Assembly (NCBI GenBank): GCA_002438845.1
Contig: DJRG01000054.1
Span: forward strand, 1 to 17,395
DNA length: 17,395 nucleotides
Direction of reading: 5' to 3'
DNA from: Bacteroidales bacterium UBA6366
GTDB taxonomy: Bacteria; Bacteroidota; Bacteroidia; Bacteroidales; UBA932
Shown here: positions 1 to 6,331 of the stretch, piece after piece
Numbering within the stretch: the first letter of the stretch is position 1
Layout: each line of letters begins with the position of its first letter
Made by a program: the position numbers and the translations under genes
Notes under the pieces: generated by a model
The model's input: the letters and a program-made list of their open reading frames with translations, nothing else
Database searches by the model: none
What the model was told of the DNA's origin: nothing

Positions 1-279
1 ATGGGCGATTTCTGGCACATGTCCGAGGAGACATCCGACTACGGTGCCTTGATGTCGGCCGGTAAGGAGTACCTCCAGCACGTGCACATCGCAAGCCGTG
101 GCCGCCGCCTGATGCCGGGCGAGGACGGTGAGAAGGACAACTACGTCGACGGATTCAGAGCCCTCAAGGAGATCGGTTACGACAAGTATGTCAGCTTCGA
201 GTGCGGCACCAAGGGCGACCGGGCCACGACCGTAACCGCTGCCGTTGACCTTCTGCGCAAGCAGTGGGCTGAGGCGTAA
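1..279 (+). CDS. Sugar phosphate isomerase/epimerase-like TIM-barrel protein, C-terminal part
   Basis: This is the last 92 codons of a gene that begins before the window; the ATG at base 1 is probably an internal methionine. The protein resembles the end of the xylose-isomerase-like TIM-barrel family (AP endonuclease 2 fold), which isomerises or epimerises sugars or their phosphates using a divalent metal. Visible hallmarks are GDFWHM (D3, H6), the HVHIAS strand (H27, H29) followed by a PGE loop, and the last barrel strand VSFECG with E67, a usual metal ligand. The substrate cannot be told. The stop TAA shares a base with the ATG of the next gene, so the two are probably co-transcribed, although no functional link to cytochrome c maturation is evident. 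Confidence 0.75.
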   Translation: MGDFWHMSEETSDYGALMSAGKEYLQHVHIASRGRRLMPGEDGEKDNYVDGFRALKEIGYDKYVSFECGTKGDRATTVTAAVDLLRKQWAEA

Positions 280-1139
280 TGTCAGCCTTCGGCCATTCGT
301 TCGGGCTTCTCGCTGCCTTGTTCTATGTCTGCCTTCTGGTGGGCATCTATGCGTTGCGTGACCGTTGGTCGTTGTACAGACATCTGGCCGGACGGAAGGC
401 TTGCATAATTTCGATTTCAATAGTACTGTTCCTGCTTCTCATCTTCGGGCTTACACCGCAGGATGGGAGCAGGGACGGCATTTCAGGCGTTCTCGGTTTC
501 AGGAACATGAGCCGGTCGCCGATCTTCATCCTCGCGTTGTTCCTTTTGGCGACCACCATCACGCTGAACACAATCGAGGATATTCATAGATTCACAAGGC
601 ATCGCCTTGGTGCGACCTGCGCCCATCTGGGGCTGTCGGTGATTCTGGTCGCCGGACTCTTCGGCACCGGAGGAACCGTTCAGGCAAGGATGATCGCGAT
701 GCCGAATGAGCCCGACCGTCAGGCGTGGAACGAATCCACCGATGAATATCTCAAACTTCCTTTTGAATTGACGCTCAAGAATTTCTCTGTCCATGAATAT
801 TCTTCTGAAGTCACTCTGACCCTACCCGATGGTCGCTCCTCTGAAATCATAATCGCAGTTAATCACCCTGCCAAGGTCGGTTCTTGGCGGATTTACCAGT
901 CGGACTACCTCTCAGACACGGAGCGAGGTGAGTTCGCAAGCATATTCAAATGCGTCTATTCGCCGATGTCGGAGGTCTTCCGCATAGCACTATGGCTGCT
1001 GCTTGTCTCCGCGGCGGCGATGGTGTTCTTTTCCGGATTCAAACCTCGCTTCATCAAGAAGAAGACCTTGGAGCGTAGCGATTTGTCTGTACAGGATTCT
1101 TCTGGGGAAAAATTCAAAGAGAAGGAGGAAGTGTCATGA
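279..1139 (+). CDS. ResB-like cytochrome c biogenesis membrane protein
   Basis: This 286-aa membrane protein resembles ResB (Ccs1), the partner of CcsA/ResC in System II cytochrome c maturation, where the pair delivers heme across the membrane and helps attach it to apocytochrome CXXCH sites. Hydrophobic segments lie near residues 8-26, 41-58, 80-95, 113-130 and 233-252. A soluble domain at about 135-230 ends in VNHPAKVGSWRIYQSDY, the phrase typical of ResB proteins, and H116 sits at the start of the fourth membrane segment. It is shorter than many ResB proteins, matching the compact form usual in Bacteroidota. The ATG overlaps the preceding stop (TAATG), and its TGA overlaps the ATG of the CcsA gene, so the two are translationally coupled. 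The family call is firm; the cytochromes served are unknown because none is in the window. Confidence 0.83.
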   Translation: MSAFGHSFGLLAALFYVCLLVGIYALRDRWSLYRHLAGRKACIISISIVLFLLLIFGLTPQDGSRDGISGVLGFRNMSRSPIFILALFLLATTITLNTIEDIHRFTRHRLGATCAHLGLSVILVAGLFGTGGTVQARMIAMPNEPDRQAWNESTDEYLKLPFELTLKNFSVHEYSSEVTLTLPDGRSSEIIIAVNHPAKVGSWRIYQSDYLSDTERGEFASIFKCVYSPMSEVFRIALWLLLVSAAAMVFFSGFKPRFIKKKTLERSDLSVQDSSGEKFKEKEEVS

Positions 1140-2041
1140 GTTGGGATGTATTTGTTTGGTTTGCATTGGCGGCGTCGCTGTTCTGGATTTCCGGAGCGGT
1201 GATGGCAGTGATTTCCAAGCATAGGTTGCCGGCGATGGTTCTGACCGGTGCTGGTTCGGTCATATTCATGACATTCATAGTTGGAGTCTGGATCACGCTC
1301 GGCCGTCCGCCGCTCCGCACGATGGGTGAGACCCGCCTCTGGTTCAGCCTTTTCCTTTCGCTGATAGGCCTTGTTGTCTATCTCCGTTGGAATTACCGCT
1401 GGGTGCTCCCGTTCTCGTGCTTGATGTCGGTTGTCTTCGTGTGCATCAACATATTCAAACCTGAGATTCACACCGAGGAGCTTATGCCCGCTCTTCGCAG
1501 TCCATGGTTCGTCCCGCACGTAATCGTCTATATGTTCGCCTACGCTGTGATGGGTATCGCTGCAATCCTCGCCATCCGTCTCCTTTGGCTTACCCACCGG
1601 TCGGTATGGTTCGACAGGCTCACCCACCGGCCAGAACGGTCAGCCGAGGAGCCAACCAGCCCGGTCACTGAGCTTGTCGAAGTGACCGACCTCCGCCTCT
1701 GCGACACCCTAGTCCGCATAGGTTGGGGCTTCCTAACCATGGGCATAGTCATGGGCGCCCTATGGGCCAAGCAAGCCTGGGGCGACTACTGGACCTGGGA
1801 TCCCAAGGAGACTTGGGCCGCCGCCACCTGGCTAAGCTACCTGCTCTATCTTCATCTGCGTCAAGGGCAAGGCTCTGCTTTGGCTCCGGTCTCTTCGACA
1901 AGCTCAGTGACCGGCTCTGCTCGCAAATCCCTTCGTCGCACTCTTTACCTCCTGATCTTCTCCTTCCTCCTCCTCCAGATGTGCTGGTGGGGCGTCAACT
2001 ATCTTCCCTCCGCCCAAGGCTTCAGCCTGCACACCTATTAA
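1136..2041 (+). CDS. ccsA: CcsA/ResC cytochrome c assembly protein
   Basis: This is a 301-aa polytopic membrane protein, the heme-handling half of the System II cytochrome c synthase. The tryptophan-rich WWD signature WGDYWTWDPKE is at residues 215-225, and the three expected histidines are present: H128 (after RSPWFVP), H240 (YLHLR) and H299 (SLHTY, two residues from the end). Membrane helices lie near 5-27, 33-52, 66-83, 88-105, 128-150, 194-211, 228-240 and 268-287. The start overlaps the ResB stop as ATGA. Two loops carry copies of the dispersed stem-loop repeat read in frame: residues about 158-185 (including SPVTELVEVT) and about 251-260 (SSTSSVTG). Both fall outside helices and catalytic motifs, so the protein is probably functional despite low-complexity insertions. 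Confidence 0.88.
   Translation: MSWDVFVWFALAASLFWISGAVMAVISKHRLPAMVLTGAGSVIFMTFIVGVWITLGRPPLRTMGETRLWFSLFLSLIGLVVYLRWNYRWVLPFSCLMSVVFVCINIFKPEIHTEELMPALRSPWFVPHVIVYMFAYAVMGIAAILAIRLLWLTHRSVWFDRLTHRPERSAEEPTSPVTELVEVTDLRLCDTLVRIGWGFLTMGIVMGALWAKQAWGDYWTWDPKETWAAATWLSYLLYLHLRQGQGSALAPVSSTSSVTGSARKSLRRTLYLLIFSFLLLQMCWWGVNYLPSAQGFSLHTY
1608..1624 (+). repeat. Dispersed stem-loop repeat, copy in ccsA (weak arms)
   Basis: The bases GGT, TCGACAGGCTC, ACC form a short-armed copy of the repeat in the orientation opposite to the 1662 copy. It encodes part of FDRLTHRP in a CcsA loop. The arms are only three bases, so this copy is recognised mainly by its loop. Confidence 0.6.
1662..1688 (+). repeat. 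Dispersed stem-loop repeat, best-formed copy, in ccsA
   Basis: The arms CGGTCACT (1662-1669) and AGTGACCG (1681-1688) are perfect complements around the 11-nt loop GAGCTTGTCGA. In the ccsA frame this reads PVTELVEVT. This copy defines the consensus used for the other copies here. Confidence 0.88.
1886..1914 (+). repeat. Dispersed stem-loop repeat, third ccsA copy
   Basis: The arms CCGGTCTCT and AGTGACCGG pair with one mismatch around TCGACAAGCTC, the complement of the 1662 loop, so this copy is inverted relative to that one. In frame it gives SSTSSVTG. Confidence 0.8.
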
Positions 2042-2119
2042 TGTTCATCATATTCTACACTATGAACATTTTTTGATACATCAAATAATGTTTATATCTA
2101 TGAACGGATTTTGATACAT
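2041..2119. promoter_or_regulatory. AT-rich inverted and direct repeats after ccsA
   Basis: ATGTTCAT (2041-2048) is the exact complement of ATGAACAT (2062-2069), and six T residues follow closely (2069-2074). This could be a weak AT-rich terminator for the ccs operon. A 22-bp block at 2060-2081 recurs at 2098-2119 with 19 of 22 matches (shared parts CTATGAAC and TTTTGATACAT), a 38-bp period that could equally be two operator sites upstream of aspS. The structure is visible; the function is inferred. Confidence 0.4.
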
Positions 2120-2145
2120 TTCCCTTATTCTTGGGGAGAATTTGC

Positions 2146-2153
2146 TAACTTTG
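2146..2153 (+). promoter_or_regulatory. aspS promoter -7 box
   Basis: TAACTTTG fits the Bacteroidota -7 consensus TAnnTTTG. No clear TTTG -33 element lies 18-21 bases upstream. The expected transcript start is near 2160, leaving a leader of about 60 bases before the aspS ATG. Confidence 0.55.
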
Positions 2154-2171
2154 CAGATTGCAGATTGCAGG
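2151..2171 (+). repeat. Heptamer tandem repeat over the aspS start region
   Basis: TTGCAGA, TTGCAGA and TTGCAGG follow one another directly, beginning inside the -7 box and covering the predicted transcript start. Confidence 0.75.
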
Positions 2172-2192
2172 TCCGTTAAGAAATGCGGACCT
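2169..2192 (+). promoter_or_regulatory. aspS leader hairpin
   Basis: AGGTCCG (2169-2175) pairs perfectly with CGGACCT (2186-2192) across a 10-nt loop. The hairpin would lie about ten bases from the transcript 5' end. No T-run follows, so it is not a simple terminator; mRNA stabilisation or regulation of aspS is possible. Confidence 0.5.
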
Positions 2193-2222
2193 CGAGGGAA
2201 GAATATTCAAAATACATCAAAT

Positions 2223-3998
2223 ATGTACAGAACACACACGTGCGGGGAACTCCGCATTGAGAATGTCGGGCAGAAGGTGACTCTCGCTGGTTGGGTGCAG
2301 AGGTCAAGGAAGCTCGGTGGAATGACTTTCATTGACTTGCGTGACCGCTACGGCATCACGCAGCTCGTCGTTGAGGCTGATGCCGACGCCGCCCTGGTCG
2401 AGACCGCCACATCTTTGGGGCGTGAATATGTCATCCAGGCCATCGGAGAGGTGGTCGAGCGTCAGAGCAAGAACCCTAAGATGGAGACAGGAGACATAGA
2501 GATCAAACTTGAGACCATCAATGTGCTCAACAAGTCCGTGACCCCTCCGTTCACCATCGAAGACGAGAGCGACGGAGGCGAGAATCTCCGCGCGAAATTC
2601 CGTTATCTGGACCTGAGAAGAAATCCGCTCCAGAAAGCGCTCGCTCTCAGGCACAGACTTGCGCATGAGGTCCGCAACTACCTTGATGCCCACGGGTTCA
2701 TGGAGATTGAGACGCCGTATCTCATCAAATCCACCCCTGAGGGGGCACGTGACTTCGTCGTCCCTTCCAGAATGAATCCTGGCCAGTTCTATGCCCTCCC
2801 CCAGTCCCCTCAGACCTTCAAGCAGCTGCTGATGGTGGCAGGCTACGACCGCTACTTCCAGATCGTGCGCTGCTTCCGTGACGAGGACCTGCGAGCGGAC
2901 CGTCAGCCTGAGTTCACCCAGATCGACTGCGAGATGTCTTTCGTCGAGCAGGAGGATGTCCTGAATATGTTCGAAGGTATGATGAGGGCGATGTTCAAGA
3001 ACGTCCTCGGAGTTGACATCCCGAACCCGATGCCGCGGATGAGTTGGTACGACGCGATGGACAAGTATGGTTCGGACAAGCCGGATGTCCGTTTCGGCAT
3101 GACCATCCACGAGATCACTGACAAGGTTAAGGGCAAAGGATTCTCTGTCCTGGAGGATGCCGCCTACGTCGGAGCGATTGCGGTTCCGGGAGGCTCTGAA
3201 TATACCCGCAAGCAAATCGACGAGATCACCGAGTGGGTCAAGAGGCCGCAGGTCGGCGCCAAGGGTCTGATCTACATCAAACTCAACTCCGACGGCTCAG
3301 TCAAGTCTTCGATAGACAAGTTCTACACTCCTGAGGACCTTAAGGTCATCGCCGAAGCGGTAGAGGCCAAGACCGGGGACATCGTGTTCGTGATGTCCGG
3401 GGACAACAAGCGCAAGGTCCAGACAATGCTGGGCGTTCTGCGTATCGAGATGGGCAACAGGCTCGGTCTTCGTGACCCTAAGGTCTTCGCACCGCTTTGG
3501 ATTGTGGATTTCCCGCTTCTGGAATGGAGCGAGGAGGATGGCCGTTTCTACGCCATGCACCATCCGTTCACCGCTCCGAAACCGGAGCACATGGAACTTT
3601 TCTACAGCGACAGGAAAGAGGATCTCGAAAGAGTGTGCGCCAACGCCTACGACTTCGTGCTTAACGGCACTGAACTCGGTGGAGGCTCGATCCGAATCCA
3701 TGACGCTGAGGTTCAGAAGAGGATGTTCGAGGTTCTGGGCATCGGTCCGGAGGAGGCTGAGTACAAATTCGGCTTCATCATCCATGCGTTCCAGTATGGC
3801 GCTCCGCCTCACGGAGGTCTCGCCTTCGGTTTCGACCGCGTCTGCACCCTGTTCGCCGGCAAGGAGTCCATCCGTGACTTCATCGCCTTCCCGAAGAACA
3901 ATCAGGGTCGCGACGTGATGATTGACTCTCCGTCCCAGATCGACCAGACCCAGCTTGACGAGCTCAATCTGGATCTCCGCCCGCTTCCTGAGAAGTAA
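2223..3998 (+). CDS. aspS: Aspartyl-tRNA synthetase
   Basis: This class II aminoacyl-tRNA synthetase charges tRNA-Asp with aspartate in the cytoplasm. The product is 591 aa, the usual bacterial length. It begins MYRTHTCGELR with the N-terminal OB-fold that binds the anticodon (about residues 1-110). Motif 2 is FRDEDLRADRQPEFTQ from residue 218 (R219 contacts ATP and aspartate), the GAD-type insertion spans about 290-410, and motif 3 is GGLAFGFDR at 531-539 with R539. The frame is open further upstream to 2142, but that start would lie inside the promoter and add residues unlike the family, so ATG 2223 is chosen. No Shine-Dalgarno site is evident. The gene appears monocistronic, with its own promoter and a terminator at 4048. 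Confidence 0.96.
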   Translation: MYRTHTCGELRIENVGQKVTLAGWVQRSRKLGGMTFIDLRDRYGITQLVVEADADAALVETATSLGREYVIQAIGEVVERQSKNPKMETGDIEIKLETINVLNKSVTPPFTIEDESDGGENLRAKFRYLDLRRNPLQKALALRHRLAHEVRNYLDAHGFMEIETPYLIKSTPEGARDFVVPSRMNPGQFYALPQSPQTFKQLLMVAGYDRYFQIVRCFRDEDLRADRQPEFTQIDCEMSFVEQEDVLNMFEGMMRAMFKNVLGVDIPNPMPRMSWYDAMDKYGSDKPDVRFGMTIHEITDKVKGKGFSVLEDAAYVGAIAVPGGSEYTRKQIDEITEWVKRPQVGAKGLIYIKLNSDGSVKSSIDKFYTPEDLKVIAEAVEAKTGDIVFVMSGDNKRKVQTMLGVLRIEMGNRLGLRDPKVFAPLWIVDFPLLEWSEEDGRFYAMHHPFTAPKPEHMELFYSDRKEDLERVCANAYDFVLNGTELGGGSIRIHDAEVQKRMFEVLGIGPEEAEYKFGFIIHAFQYGAPPHGGLAFGFDRVCTLFAGKESIRDFIAFPKNNQGRDVMIDSPSQIDQTQLDELNLDLRPLPEK

Positions 3999-4003
3999 CA
4001 AAT

Positions 4004-4029
4004 CGGTCATTGAGCCTGTCGAAGTGACC
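4004..4029 (+). repeat. Dispersed stem-loop repeat after aspS
   Basis: GGTCATT and AGTGACC pair with one G-T wobble around loop GAGCCTGTCGA, starting five bases after the aspS stop. This is the clearest copy outside a coding region. It lies in the 3' untranslated part of the message, upstream of the terminator. Confidence 0.8.
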
Positions 4030-4047
4030 ATGACATACAAACATAGT

Positions 4048-4083
4048 AAAGTGTGACAGAGAATCGCTTTTCTGTCACACTTT
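4048..4083 (+). terminator. Rho-independent terminator of aspS
   Basis: AAAGTGTGACAGA (4048-4060) is the exact complement of TCTGTCACACTTT (4071-4083), a 13-bp stem with a 10-nt loop that runs into TTTT. The A-run on the left arm means it could also work on the other strand. Confidence 0.88.
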
Positions 4084-4085
4084 TA

Positions 4086-4246
4086 GAAGTTGTTTTGATT
4101 TGTTTGTTTGAAGTTTTGAGAGTGAAAAACTTCAGTTTTGACCGCTTCTTCCAAGGAGGATAGCGGTGCTATCTGACTGAAGAAGCGGGAAAAAAATGAA
4201 GATTATTTCACCTCAAAGAACATTTCAAACAAATCAAAACAGCTTC
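4086..4246. mobile_element. MITE-like 161-bp near-palindromic element
   Basis: The outermost 21 bases at each end (4086-4106 and 4226-4246) are inverted repeats with 20 of 21 matches, starting GAAG and ending CTTC. The element is flanked by TTA on both sides (4083-4085 and 4247-4249), as a 3-bp target duplication would be. Inside are more nested pairs, CCGCTTCTT (4142-4150) with AAGAAGCGG (4180-4188), and an apical hairpin GATAGC, GGT, GCTATC at 4159-4173, so much of the element can fold into one long imperfect hairpin. There is no ORF. A non-autonomous transposon is the simplest reading; a structured intergenic RNA is the alternative. Confidence 0.5.
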
Positions 4247-4280
4247 TTAATTTTGCGGAACAACTTTTCTGTCATTTTTG

Positions 4281-4288
4281 TATATTTG
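4281..4288 (+). promoter_or_regulatory. Promoter -7 box of the aminopeptidase operon
   Basis: TATATTTG is a perfect TAnnTTTG match. TTTTG at 4251-4255 is a possible -33 box, but its 25-base spacing is longer than usual. The transcript start is expected near 4295. Confidence 0.6.
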
Positions 4289-4295
4289 TGTTTGT

Positions 4296-4334
4296 AGCCT
4301 TGGCCGTCACGGGAGAATCTGTGACTCCAAGGCT
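4296..4334 (+). promoter_or_regulatory. Leader stem-loop at the 5' end of the aminopeptidase operon mRNA
   Basis: AGCCTTGG (4296-4303) pairs with CCAAGGCT (4327-4334), and GTCAC (4306-4310) with GTGAC (4321-4325), giving a 13-bp interrupted stem with a 10-nt loop. It starts at or next to the predicted transcript 5' end, 35 bases before the ATG. No T-run follows directly, so mRNA protection or regulation is more likely than termination. Confidence 0.6.
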
Positions 4335-4368
4335 TGCGGAAGTTTTAATCATATAAAGACCTAAGAAT

Positions 4369-5811
4369 ATGTTCGCAAAGGAGATCTACATCGCAAGACG
4401 TAAGACCTTGCTGGAGAAGATGGCACAGACCGCTCCGCAAGGGAAACGTGGAATAGCACTGTTCGTGGGCAACGTCGAGGCGGCGGCCCAGTACAAGGAC
4501 AACGCCTATAAATTCCGTCAGGACTCTTCCTGGCTGTACTATTTCGGACTCGACGAGCCACGCTATGCGGCCATTCTGGACCTTGACAGCGGAGAGGAGA
4601 CCATCTTCGCCGACGATGTGGAGATCGGAGACATCATCTGGATGGGACCTCAGCCATCCGTCGCGTCAAAGGCGGCTGAGGTCGGTGTAAGCAATTCAGC
4701 TTCTTACGGCTCACTGAATATTGCCGTCACAAAGGCTCTTGCTACAGGCAGGAATATTCATTTCCTTCCACCGAGCCGCTACTACAACACGATGAAGCTG
4801 GCCGCTCTTGTCGGAATCTCCAATGAGGATGTCGCAAGGGTCGCTCCTATTGATGAGGACGGTGGCAAGCATGCATCCAAGGAACTTGTCCAGGCCGTCA
4901 TCTCGATGAGGCTCGTCAAGGAGCAGTGTGAGATCGACCAGATTGACGATGCCGGCGCTCTCGGTCAGAGGATGCACACGGTGGCCCGTGAGAGCGTCAA
5001 GGTCGGGATCATCGAGCAGGAGGTTGTCGGCAAGATGGAGGGCGTTACCCTCAGCGAGGGTTGGGGAGTGTCGTTCCCGACGATCCTTACCCAGCATGGA
5101 GAGACACTGCACAATCATCTGCATGACAAGGTCATCGAGCCGGGCAAGTTGATGGTGATCGACGCCGGTGCTGAAAACAACATGCACTACGCATCGGACT
5201 TCACCCGTACCCTGCCTACCAGCGGAAAGTTCACCCAAAAGCAAAGGGACATCTACCAGATTGTCTGCGACTGCAACGAACTGGCCTTCAAACTGACAAA
5301 GCCTGGTGTCGCCTACAGGGACGTGCACTTGGCCGTTGCCAAGCTGATGCTTGAGGACCTTCGCTCGCTGGACATTGTGCGCGGCAACCTGGACAACATG
5401 CTCCACGAAGGCATCGCCGGACTCTTCCAGCCGCACGGACTGGGCCACAACATGGGTCTTGACGTTCACGACATGGAGGATCTCGGTGAGGATCTCGTAG
5501 GCTATGATCCTGACCAGAAGCGTTCGACCCAACTCGGTCTCGGTAGCCTCAGAATGGCCCGCAAACTCGTTCCTGGTAATGTCATAACCGATGAGCCGGG
5601 AATATACTTCATCCCTGCCCTCATCGAGAAATGGAAGAGCGAGAAGCGCGACAAAGGCTTCGTGAACTACTACAAGCTGGAGCACGACTACCTCGATTTC
5701 GGCGGAATCCGCCTTGAGGACGATGTCCTTGTGACCGAGGACGGCGCGCGCCGCACAGGTCCGAACCGTCTGCCGATCCAGCCTGACGATGTTGAGGCTG
5801 TCATGGCTTAG
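4369..5811 (+). CDS. Aminopeptidase P family (M24B) Xaa-Pro aminopeptidase
   Basis: This 480-aa cytoplasmic dinuclear-metal peptidase removes an N-terminal residue preceding proline. Residues 1-160 are the aminopeptidase P N-terminal domain (KFRQDSSWLYYFG at about 48-60). The pita-bread catalytic domain follows, with all five expected metal ligands: D265 (VIDAGA), D277 (SDFTRT), H360 (HGLGHNMGLDVHD), E409 (TDEPGIYF) and E450 (IRLEDDVLV). No signal peptide is seen. The ATG is preceded by a promoter and leader stem-loop. It is the first gene of a probable three-gene operon; the DUF456 gene starts 23 bases after its stop. Proline-peptide turnover has no obvious link to the downstream genes. Confidence 0.93.
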   Translation: MFAKEIYIARRKTLLEKMAQTAPQGKRGIALFVGNVEAAAQYKDNAYKFRQDSSWLYYFGLDEPRYAAILDLDSGEETIFADDVEIGDIIWMGPQPSVASKAAEVGVSNSASYGSLNIAVTKALATGRNIHFLPPSRYYNTMKLAALVGISNEDVARVAPIDEDGGKHASKELVQAVISMRLVKEQCEIDQIDDAGALGQRMHTVARESVKVGIIEQEVVGKMEGVTLSEGWGVSFPTILTQHGETLHNHLHDKVIEPGKLMVIDAGAENNMHYASDFTRTLPTSGKFTQKQRDIYQIVCDCNELAFKLTKPGVAYRDVHLAVAKLMLEDLRSLDIVRGNLDNMLHEGIAGLFQPHGLGHNMGLDVHDMEDLGEDLVGYDPDQKRSTQLGLGSLRMARKLVPGNVITDEPGIYFIPALIEKWKSEKRDKGFVNYYKLEHDYLDFGGIRLEDDVLVTEDGARRTGPNRLPIQPDDVEAVMA

Positions 5812-5834
5812 GAATATATACCCTTGAATATTCA

Positions 5835-6329
5835 ATGAGCGTTTTAGTCATCATCCTTGCCGTGCTGGCGGGAGTGATAGGCATTGTCGGGAGCATTGTT
5901 CCCGCATTGCCGGGTCCTCCTGTCAGTTGGGTCGGGCTGATGATTCTTTATTTCTGGGGCAGCGGCACGAACGGTGCCGGAGATCCGATGTCGCTGACGT
6001 TCCTGCTGACCTGGCTGGTGATCACGGTGGTCGTGACGCTTATCGACTACATCGTCCCGTCCTGGTTCACCAAGATCACCGGAGGGTCCAAGGCGGCTGG
6101 TAGGGGAGCGATGGCCGGAATGCTGGTCGGTCTCTTCGTCCCACCGGTCGGAATAATTCTCGGCACCCTTCTTGGGGCTTTTCTCGCCGAGTTGATTTTC
6201 GCTGACAAGAACGGCTGGGATTCCGCCAAATCCGCTGTCGGCGCCTTTATGGGATTTCTCTGCGGCACTGGCATCAAACTGATCGCCAGCGGGATGATGA
6301 TGTATTACATAGTAGTGTATCTTACTTGA
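5835..6329 (+). CDS. DUF456 family membrane protein
   Basis: This is a 164-aa, almost wholly hydrophobic protein of the DUF456 family, whose function is unknown. Membrane segments lie near residues 3-22, 28-43, 55-72, 91-120 and 131-162. The glycine- and proline-rich N-terminus (SIVPALPGPPVSWVGL) and the charged GGSKAAGRGAMAG loop before a glycine-rich helix are typical of the family. The ATG overlaps the last base of a 12-bp palindrome, TTGAATATTCAA, at 5824-5835. The end of the gene abuts the FAD-dehydrogenase start, so they are probably translated together. Confidence 0.85.
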   Translation: MSVLVIILAVLAGVIGIVGSIVPALPGPPVSWVGLMILYFWGSGTNGAGDPMSLTFLLTWLVITVVVTLIDYIVPSWFTKITGGSKAAGRGAMAGMLVGLFVPPVGIILGTLLGAFLAELIFADKNGWDSAKSAVGAFMGFLCGTGIKLIASGMMMYYIVVYLT

Positions 6330-6331
6330 AT

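Noticed and set aside
2142..2222. Upstream extension of aspS
   Set aside because: The added residues are unlike the family and the segment holds the promoter, heptamer repeat and leader hairpin.
2304..3215. 303-codon minus-strand ORF, with another at 3297-4040
   Set aside because: Both are antisense to aspS and have no recognisable domains.
4711..5835. 374-codon minus-strand ORF
   Set aside because: It is antisense to the well-supported M24B aminopeptidase; codon bias creates such long shadow frames.
5824..5835. Palindrome TTGAATATTCAA at the DUF456 start as an operator
   Set aside because: GAATATTC is over-represented throughout the window, so a single site is not evidence for an operator.
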